DNA of 64,000 nt from Closterium sp. Naga37s-1 (Eukaryota; Streptophyta; Zygnematophyceae; Desmidiales; Closteriaceae), in assembly GCA_947471745.1 (NCBI GenBank), contig CANJKZ010000064.1, forward strand, positions 62,001 to 126,000. Reading direction: 5' to 3'. The position numbers and the translations under genes are program-made. Below, piece by piece: positions 56,794-64,000 of this stretch. The notes under the pieces are model-generated. The model did no database searches. It was not told where the DNA came from and was given only the letters and a program-made list of their open reading frames with translations. The stretch's first letter is position 1; each line of letters begins with the position of its first letter.

Positions 56794-57210
56794 GGTACCC
56801 ACGGGGATGAGGAGGAGGCAGCACTGCAGTGGACTGAACTTGGTGCTGCAAGGGAGAGTATCGGGTTGGCTTGGCCCCTCAAGGTGCGTTAGCTCATGCC
56901 TTGGCCTCACCTTCCCCCTCCCTCAAGTTCACTCGCTGCAGCTGCTCCCTCTTCAATTCTGCATTCTCGATTTTATCCACTCAGCTTTTCTTCTGTTTCC
57001 TTGCATGTTTCAGTTCATGCCAACTCACTAGCTCCTCCTGCTTTTCCTCTCCTGTCCTTCACCCCCCCCCATTTCCGCCCGCTACCAGGTCACTTGGCAT
57101 CAAGAGAAGATTGCAGCAGAGGAAGCAGAGTAGCAGACCGGCAGCAGCAGCTGCAGCAGCAGAAGCGGCGAAGGCAGCAGCAGTGCAGCGGCAGAGGAGG
57201 GTGGGGGTCT

Positions 57211-57940
57211 AGAGGGCAGGCTAGGCTAGGTGCAGCTGCGGGGAGGTGTGGTAACAGGTGTGGTATGGTAAAAGGTGAGGTATGGTAACAGGTGAGGTTT
57301 GGTAATCTGATCCCATCCTCTCTCTCTTTCTCTTCCCCCCTCCCCTGCAGCCTGAGGGTTGGAGCACTGGAGCAATGGCGGGAAAGTGGAGTCCTCCGTT
57401 TCACTCACCTCCTCCTCTCCCCCATTTCCCCACCCCTCCAAGCAGCGCCCTGCCTGGACCACAGTGGAGTCCCGCCCTCCCCTAATCCCCCCTCCTTCCC
57501 AGCAGCCTCAGCATCATGGCGCTCTGCATGGCTCAGGTAGGTAGAGGTAAGCAGGCATGGGGGTGAAGCGTGGGGTGGGTGGGTGGGGGGCATGGGAGCA
57601 AGCGGGGAATTCACTGCCTTAGGGGCAGCATTCTCAGGGGGTGTGCCTTGTGGGTGGGGTGTGGTGGGTGGAATCTGCGCGGCACGGCACTCGGTGCTCA
57701 AGTTCCCGATCTGGCGTTTAAGGCTTAATGGACACCGTCAGAGCCGACCGGCCGGCGGCTCTGGTTCGCGTCAGCTCTAGCTACGTCAGGGGTGGGATGT
57801 GAGTCTTGGGCTGGAAGCAATTTTCCACTGCCACGCCTCTCCTCACAAGACACAGCCTCTGCGGGTGTTGTTTCAGAAGGGGGGTGGGCTGTCTGCTGCT
57901 CCCACTGCTGGCAGGTGAAGTTGGGGTGCTTGCCTCCCTC
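57211..57940. other. Non-coding stretch after the array
   Basis: 730 bp with small tandem (GGTATGGTAACAGGTGAGGT)-like repeats at about 57250-57305 and otherwise no recognised feature. Confidence 0.5.
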
Positions 57941-58232
57941 TCTATCCTCCCTCTGTTACCCCTCTCTCTGTGCCTTTCTCTGTATGCTCCCTCTGTCACC
58001 TCTCACCTCTGTGCATCTTCCTTCTGTACCCTCTCTCTCTTTGCCTTCCTCTGTATCCTCCCTCTGTCGCCTCTCTCTCTCTTCTCCTCCCTCTGCATCT
58101 TCCCTCTGTCACCTCTCTCTGTTTCCCTCCCTCAGTATCTTCCCTCTGTCACCTCTCTCTCTTTGCCTCCCTTCGTGTCCTCCCTCTGTCGCCTCGCTCT
58201 CTGTTTGCCTTCCTCTGTATCCTCCCTCTGTC
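57941..58232 (+). repeat. CT-rich tandem repeat
   Basis: Degenerate about 40-bp units of the form TGTATCCTCCCTCTGTCACC then TCTCTCTCTTTGCCT, about seven copies, running directly into the 66-bp array. Confidence 0.8.
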
Positions 58233-58928
58233 ACATAAGAGCAAGATGCTCATGTTTGGTGGCACATGATGAGCCCTATGGGGCTGATGCCACCTGTTGC
58301 ATGAGAGCAAGATGCTCATGTTTGGTGGCACATGATGAGCCCTATGGGGCTGATGCCACCTGTTGCATGAGAGCAAGATGCTCATGTTTGGTGGCACATG
58401 ATGAGCCCTATGGGGCTGATGCCACCTGTTGCATGAGAGCAAGATGCTCATGTTTGGTGGCACATGATGAGCCCTATGGGGCTGATGCCACCTGTTGCAT
58501 GAGAGCAAGATGCTCATGTTTGGTGGCACATGATGAGCCCTATGGGGCTGATGCCACCTGTTGCATGAGAGCAAGATGCTCATGTTTGGTGGCACATGAT
58601 GAGCCCTATGGGGCTGATGCCACCTGCCGCATGAGAGCAAGATGCTCATGTTTGGTGGCACATGATGAGCCCTATGGGGCTGATGCCACCTGTTGCATGA
58701 GAGCAAGATGCTCATGTTTGGTGGCACATGATGAGCCCTATGGGGCTGATGCCACCTGTTGCATGAGAGCAAGATGCTCATGTTTGGTGGCACATGATGA
58801 GCCCTATGGGGCTGATGCCACCTGTTGCATGAGAGCAAGATGCTCATGTTTGGTGGCACATGATGAGCCCTATGGGGCTGATGTTACCTGTTACATGAGA
58901 GCTAGATGCTCATGTTTGTTGGCACATG
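58233..58928. repeat. 66-bp minisatellite, ten full copies plus a partial eleventh
   Basis: Unit begins GCATGAGAGCAAGATGCTCA and ends GCTGATGCCACCTGTT. Starts are spaced exactly 66 bp (58233, 58299 and on to 58893). Inner copies are identical except for one TGCCGC variant near 58626, and both edge copies are diverged. The unit is 22 codons with no stop in at least one frame on each strand, giving 22-residue repeats (plus frame MRARCSCLVAHDEPYGADAT, then CC). Edge divergence with a homogeneous core suggests unequal exchange or recent expansion. Confidence 0.96.
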
Positions 58929-58959
58929 TGAGTGGTAGTGAAGGGAGCTGAGGCGCGAG

Positions 58960-59340
58960 GAAAGCGGACTGATTCTTTCGGTGGATTGCGTACAATGGGA
59001 GTCTGCGATGGTGATGGAGTGTGTGTTTGAGTGTGTGCGTGGGTGTGTTTGTGGGTATGAATGTGTATGCGTGTGCATACGGTGTGTGTGATTGTGAGTG
59101 AGGGTGACTGATGGATTGAAAGTTTGAAAGTGAGTGATTGCGAGTGAGTATATGGGAGTGACCGTGACTGTGAGTGTGACTGGTTGTGAGCAGAAATGTG
59201 TAAGAGTGAATCTGAGTGAGTGACTGAGTGTGAGTGAGTACAAGCGAGTGAGTGTATGTTGTGAGTGTGGGTTTATGTGAGGGTTGGTGACTGCGTGGGA
59301 ACATGTGTATGAGTGAATGTGTATCTGGCAGGTAAGAATG
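58960..59340. repeat. GTGAGT/GTGTGA low-complexity tract
   Basis: About 380 bp dominated by irregular GTGAGTGA, GTGTGAGT and TGTGTGCG motifs without a strict period. Confidence 0.8.
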
Positions 59341-59942
59341 GCATTCAGATGCCCCAGATGGTTGGTTTGGGTGCGTCAAATGCTAGCCCTTAGGTCAAGG
59401 CTGCGGTAGATTTAGTCGAGCACAAATTATCGCGATTGCCTGGCGGCTGAGGTGGAAAGATTTGCCCTCATTGCTGGAATCTGGTCTGGGGCTGGTAAGG
59501 GACTATGATGCATGAGTAATTATGCCCTTCCTAGTCTACAGTTGCTTCGCTAGGATTAGAATGTGAATGATTTGTGCCGACCTTGCACTTTGTGGTACAT
59601 CTTGATAGCTCTGTAATTGTTTTATACCATGCCATAATGCTGAGAGCTATACAAAACAATATGATAACAATGCTCCCAATTGCGCATCTGATTTATCAAA
59701 TTCTCCTTTTTAGATATGATGTGACAAGAATACTAGTTGCATTGTGCTTGTGTTGGCTTCGTAAGCGACTTGTCGCGGATAGAATTTTACATACCTTCAT
59801 CTTCTGTATACTCCATTCTCCATCGTCCGTCCGAACCTCGTCTGATATCTCCCCGAGCCGCCAGTTTCCCTCCGAAATTTTCAAACTTGCACTCTGACTG
59901 ACACGGCAACTGCTTCGGCCAGCCAATCCCTACTTCGCACTG
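59341..59942. other. Intergenic stretch next to the LINE insertion
   Basis: 600 bp, AT-richer, no coding exon or RNA gene supported. It ends in CTTCGCACTG next to the LINE poly(A). Confidence 0.5.
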
Positions 59943-60079
59943 TTTTTTTTTTTTTTTTTTTTTTTTTTTTTGGAAATGTAACTATATTATCAAACATAGA
60001 TACATCCACAGTCGTAACTGTATACCTGGAGGGCCTATGCTACACCACAATGAGATGTCGCATATCCCCCCTTGGAGGT

Positions 60080-62686
60080 CTATGGTGGCTGGTGGCATGT
60101 GCGCGGGTTGCGCCAGATGGACAGAAATTGACCCGACCAGCATGCAGGACCATCCACGTTGCAGATTCCCTGCAGTTGTTCCCTCTCATCCTTTGCCACA
60201 TGTCGCCATCTATCTGTTCTCATACCGCAAGCCACCTCACCCGTGGCCTTGCCTCTCCCGCGTGCTGCCAGCACCACCCTCGCATGTGTCATAAAATCCA
60301 GCACCGCACCGCGACCCACTTTCTTCCGCTCGAAAACTTCAGCCCTCCAAACTGTATTGCATCTTGCCAGCCAAATCTGTCGCAGCACCGCCGCCGTCAA
60401 CGTCATCTCCGGGAAACCTGACGCTGTCCCCCCTTCCCCAAACAGCAAATCACCCAGCGAGTCCACCTGTCTGACCGGATTCAGCATGCGCAAGGAGCGC
60501 TTAAGCGCGCCAATCACTGGCTGAATGACCGGGCAACTGTAGAGACAGTGGGCTAGGGTTTCCTCCTCCCCACAGTGCGCGCAGCTGATCCTGTTCTGGA
60601 AAAAATCCAACCTCCCCCCCACCTGGACGTTCTTGCTGTGTATCCGGAGCAACACATCCCTCGCCTTGAGTGGGACGCTGATAGAATCACGTGTATCGAT
60701 CGCCCTTTTCCAGTCAATCTTCTTGCCCCACGCCACTTCCCACTCCGCCTGCCTCCATGAACGCCCCACCGCTTTGGTGAGCGTCGCCCGTATCTTACAC
60801 AGAGGCGCCAGTCCTCCCTCATCGAACAGCCCACAGCAGGTCAGCAGCTTCACTTTCGGGTCACCCGCCGGTCCCAGCAGCCTTCCCTCTTGGACGATTA
60901 ACGGCTGCAGATTACACGCTTCGAAACAGGTCTCCCTGTTCCTTGCCGGGGCGAGAAGCGTTCCACCATCGCCGACCTCCATGTATGAGGCAAGGATTCC
61001 CCCCTTGTCTAAACCCTTCACTGCCCACGGAGGCCCTGTAAGCTCGCCCCGAAGGATGAACTTCACCACCCCTGACGCCGCCACCACTGCCTCTGGTGTC
61101 ACTGGCTCCTCGACCAGCTTCTTCCACTCCGGTGGCGTGGCCACATACGCTTTGCGTGCCATGACCGCTGCCTCCTTGGATCCCAGCTCCACCGTTAGTA
61201 CCGCTTCATCCTTCAGCACCCTGCTACCCCTCAAGCCGTCGGTAAGCAAGTCACGTAACCGCGTGCAGAGGAGACTCTCCGTGCCCAACTGATGACCAAA
61301 GGGGCTATTTCCTCTGTGCATGATGTGCCGGTTGAAACAGATGAACTGTCCCTCCACCTCCCATCTATTCGCAGGTTTCGGCAGGGACGCAAGGGGCGAC
61401 TTCCAGAAGACTTTGACCGCCGCCTTCCATCTCTCACTCCCATGCTCCCACCGTTTAATCGCAGACGGATGTGCGTGAAGCGTCGCCCACCCTTGTGGGA
61501 AACTCGCCGCCTTCTCCGCCAACCACCGTCGCGCTCCATTTTGTTCACCCAGAAGCTTGCCTATTCTGCGGATAGCCAGCCCGTCGAGGCAGAGCTTCGG
61601 GTCCAGTTGGCCCAATCCCCCATCTTTCCGCGGGAGGCAAGCCAGATATGCACTCCAGAGAATGAAAACCTTTTCCTCCACTGCCTCCCCCGCCGAGACG
61701 AAGGCATGACAGAGCTTTCTTATCTTCTCCCACAGCTCGTCTGGCGGCGAGTACACCTGCGCCTGAAACATTAGCACCGGAAGGACATAGCAGCTGATGA
61801 CCGCTACCCTCGCCGTCGTCGTGAGGTACTGCGACTCCCACTTTTTAAGCTCCTCCTTTATCCTCTCATAAGCCCTCTCCCAGGACGGGCCAGCGTCACC
61901 ACTTGGCGTTATCCACACACCCAAGAGGCGTTCCGGCTCGCCCCTCTCCGACCACTTGTATGGTATGCCTGTCGGTGCCGTGGTGCCTCTGTTACACCCC
62001 AACGGTACCACCACGGACTTGTCGCAATTCACCTTCAACCCCGACTGTTTGCCGAAAGTGTCTAACACCCCCACCACCTTCCGCAGCTGTTCCTCCCCTT
62101 CCAGCAGGAACGATGTGTCATCCGCATAGCCCACATAGGAGATCGGTGTCTCACCAGGCGGGCCCACCCCCAAACCTCTGCGCAGTGTCTCTCTGCAAAG
62201 CGGCTCCAGTGCACACAGGAATAAATAAGGCGCCAGAGGGCACCCCTGCCTGACCCCTCTGTCCATCTCCACTCTGTCGCTTAACCACCCGTTGACTATC
62301 ACCCTTGTACCTGCTCCTGCATGCAGGCCCTTGGTCCAGCCGATGAACCTGTCCGGGAACCCAAGCTCCTTCATAACCCTGAACAAGAAAACCCGTGACA
62401 CCGTGTCATACGCTTTCTGGAAATCGACGAGCAGCAGCAACCAGTCATTACCGCCCCCGTTCGCCGCCTCCACCACGTCCGCAACCACCGACACTGCGTC
62501 AGCCAAGCTTTTTCCAGGTAAGAACCCATGCTGCTCCTTAGACAGCACCTTGCCCAGCACCTTCTTTAACCTTGAAGCCATGATTTTGGTGACGAGCTTG
62601 TACATGACCGATATCAGAGTGATAAGCCGGTAATTACCCAGACTGTCCACCGGTCCTTTTTTATGCAGCAGCACCGTCACAGCACC
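60080..62686 (-). pseudogene. LINE reverse transcriptase, N-terminally deleted
   Basis: From VTVLLHKKGPVDSLGNYR the RT palm is recognisable: NYRLITLISVMYKLVTKI, LVDFQKAYDTV, GVRQGCPLAPYLF, the catalytic YADDTSFLLEG, and GLKVNCDKSVVV. The C-terminal zinc finger (zf-RVT type) reads CAHCGEEETLAHC. The frame ends at 60080. The conserved block with PGPDG that should precede LLHKKG is missing. Upstream, the same frame meets the TAG at 62687, so RT has no start of its own other than an internal Met (62680). Confidence 0.92.
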
Positions 62687-63901
62687 CTAAACCTCCTTGG
62701 TCCCTCGGAAGGTCCTTCCCCCATGCGTGATTTCTTGTATCGACGTTCGTTTTTTCCGCATCTTGATCTTCGCCGACAGGTAGGGTGACGGGACCTCCCC
62801 GTTCAGCTCCACCCGGATGCCCGCCAGCACTTGCAGTCTGTCTCTACTGCTCCGCAGGTAGGCCTCCAGGTGCGCCTCTTTACAGACCAGCCTGTTCTGC
62901 GCCCTTTTGTCACCCGGGTGTCTCATCACCTTGTGCCGAAGGAACTCAACCACCCGCTCAAGGTGAGTAACCGTTGCTCTCACCCTTTTTATTTCCTCTC
63001 TCGTATACTCCTTAAGGCCGACACTGAGTAACTTCAGCTTCTTCCCCAGGTCAACCCCTTCCTCTTTTTCCAGCTTCCTCAGGATGCTTGCAGTCACTGT
63101 ACTAACCCCTCTCCGTTGTGCTTGCCTCGCCTGCATCCTCCACAGACCCGGACCCTGCTCTACCAGTGCGTTAACCGCCAGCCCGACCTTAATCCCAAAC
63201 CAGTGATCAGTCAAGCTCCTTGGTACTTTTATGTGCTTCGCCTCCGCCAGCAACCCCAGCAACGAGAAGGAGACCAACCCCCTGTCGATGCGCGTGCTCG
63301 CCCCAGTCGCCCTGTCACGGAAGGTGTATTCCGGTCTGGTTGGGTGCAGCGCTCGGAAGGCATCCCTGAGATCCGCCGTCCGCCAGAAGCTCAGAAGTCT
63401 CTGATTTTCATTGCCCGAGCCCGATCGTGATGTCCGGTCCAGATCCGGATCCTCTACCAAGTTCAGATCCCCCATCACTACTAGGTGAGTCGACGGCGGT
63501 TGTGCATCGACGAACTGCGCCAGACAGCTCCGAAAAAATACCCCCCTAGCACACGCTTGCGCAGGAAGGTACATCGCCACCAGCCTGAAAGAGACCTGTG
63601 AGTATTCCACTGTGACCCCTACCAGTCTCCCCGATTGATGAGTGATTACGTCCGTGAGCTTGACCTCTTCGTTGAAGGCTAATACCGCAACCCCACCTGC
63701 TCTTTCACTATTTCCCACCACCGCCGCTGATGACGGTTTCAGCTGGGTCCAGAAGTTATGATCTTCTCCTATCCTTGTGTCTGTGAGCACCACGACATCT
63801 GCCGCTGTTTTAATCCAATGTGCATGCTCCGTTCTTTTGCCGTTACTTCCGAGGCCGTTGACATTGACCTCGCACAGTGTGAGATTTCGGTTGTTATCCA
63901 T
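62687..63901 (-). CDS. LINE APE-type endonuclease domain
   Basis: The likely start is Met at 63901 (MDNNRNLTLCEVNVNGLG). Endonuclease motifs in order are NVNGLG (catalytic Asn), LTDTRIGE (Glu), VVMGDLNLVEDP (Asp/Asn), YTFRDRATGASTRIDRGL and SLTDHWFG (the C-terminal D-H pair). It nicks target DNA for target-primed reverse transcription. A basic, helical linker follows. The frame stops at TAG 62687..62689, seven bases before the first Met of the RT frame, which is in the same phase. In an intact element this domain and RT form one protein. Confidence 0.9.
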   Translation of the reverse strand: MDNNRNLTLCEVNVNGLGSNGKRTEHAHWIKTAADVVVLTDTRIGEDHNFWTQLKPSSAAVVGNSERAGGVAVLAFNEEVKLTDVITHQSGRLVGVTVEYSQVSFRLVAMYLPAQACARGVFFRSCLAQFVDAQPPSTHLVVMGDLNLVEDPDLDRTSRSGSGNENQRLLSFWRTADLRDAFRALHPTRPEYTFRDRATGASTRIDRGLVSFSLLGLLAEAKHIKVPRSLTDHWFGIKVGLAVNALVEQGPGLWRMQARQAQRRGVSTVTASILRKLEKEEGVDLGKKLKLLSVGLKEYTREEIKRVRATVTHLERVVEFLRHKVMRHPGDKRAQNRLVCKEAHLEAYLRSSRDRLQVLAGIRVELNGEVPSPYLSAKIKMRKKRTSIQEITHGGRTFRGTKEV

Positions 63902-64000
63902 TAATCCACTGGTAAAAGACCCCCTCGCATCCACGGGGTTGAGATAGAGACACCACTCCTACCAACAACTGCTCTTGCGTAACAGGTACCGCACCACACT

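Larger units (their letters stand above)
51077..57210. repeat. Eight-unit tandem array, each unit with two hairpins
   Basis: Units start at about 51077, 52175, 52697, 53755, 54276, 54766, 55608 and 56478, plus a degenerate one near 51675. Each begins with an arm of the form GCCACTGGTTGGGGCCC then CACAAGCCACAGACC. A 90-140 bp C/T-rich loop with repeated CCCTCAGGT follows, then the inverted arm (GGTCTGTGGCTTGTG, CACCAGTGGCCCC). Some 70-130 bp further on is a conserved 65-nt cassette between a TTGCAG and a GTGCAG. Two tail types follow: A tails (after units 3, 6, 7, 8) with GAGAGTATGGGGATGGG and mostly AGGGG runs; B tails (after units 2, 4, 5) with ACACACGGGAGGCTGGGAGG. I recognise no gene product or transposon family. 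Splice-like signals recur, so a tandem exon-intron origin is possible. Confidence 0.85.
59943..64000 (-). mobile_element. L1-type LINE retrotransposon (3' part)
   Basis: Minus-strand order is APE-type endonuclease, reverse transcriptase, zf-RVT zinc finger, short 3' UTR and a poly(A) of 29 (T run at 59943..59971). The 5' end lies beyond the window, so its target duplication cannot be tested. There is no LTR. The coding part is interrupted by an internal deletion at about 62687. Confidence 0.93.

Noticed and set aside
57806..58951. 381-codon frame and an antisense 236-codon frame over the 66-bp array
   Set aside because: The open state follows from a 66-bp period; upstream it is CT repeat. 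Kept only as a finding, not as a gene.

Overview
The window reads as nuclear DNA of a GC-rich streptophyte: a charophyte alga or a seedless plant, with a zygnematophyte-like alga as my guess. The reasons are a class I LOB-domain (LBD) transcription factor, a plastid fibrillin, a plastid SLH-domain protein, a peroxisomal acyl-CoA oxidase with a PTS2 signal, many short GT-AG introns, Ty1/copia and LINE elements, and much GC-rich satellite DNA. No prokaryotic gene organisation is seen. Exon joins were worked out by hand from splice sites, phase and family resemblance; in every complete gene model the exon lengths sum to a multiple of three.

Layout: (1) 1-25.5 kb is a gene island with seven genes: a malectin-like membrane protein without a kinase (5' end outside the window), an LBD factor (-), a plastid PEP-mutase/isocitrate-lyase-type enzyme (+), an FBN3-like plastid fibrillin (-), a DnaJ-type zinc-finger membrane protein (+), an 11-exon SLH/coiled-coil plastid protein (+) and an ACX2-type acyl-CoA oxidase (-). 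They form no operon; the themes are plastid upkeep, peroxisomal fatty-acid oxidation, signalling and transcription. (2) 25.9-48.7 kb is a transposon and satellite block: a solo LTR with a perfect 5-bp target duplication, a long GAGA/GCGTGA satellite, two complete copia elements lying 58 bp apart (each with LTRs, primer site and 5-bp target duplications, each with a broken gag-pol), a truncated third copia, and a degenerate non-coding LTR element filled with GC-rich minisatellites. (3) 50.1-57.2 kb is an unrecognised tandem array. Its 51.08-57.2 kb part has eight units, each carrying a long inverted repeat and a second short GC-rich hairpin. (4) 57.9-59.3 kb holds several satellites, including a 66-bp array of about ten nearly identical copies. 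(5) 59.9-64 kb is the 3' part of an L1-type LINE on the minus strand, with endonuclease and reverse transcriptase joined across an internal deletion.

The observations I rate highest are the eight-unit double-hairpin array (51.1-57.2 kb), a GW/WG-rich, Argonaute-hook-like insert of several hundred residues in the first copia polyprotein, and a shared primer-site plus GGGCCCACCGTT plus GC-rich minisatellite leader in two otherwise different LTR elements.
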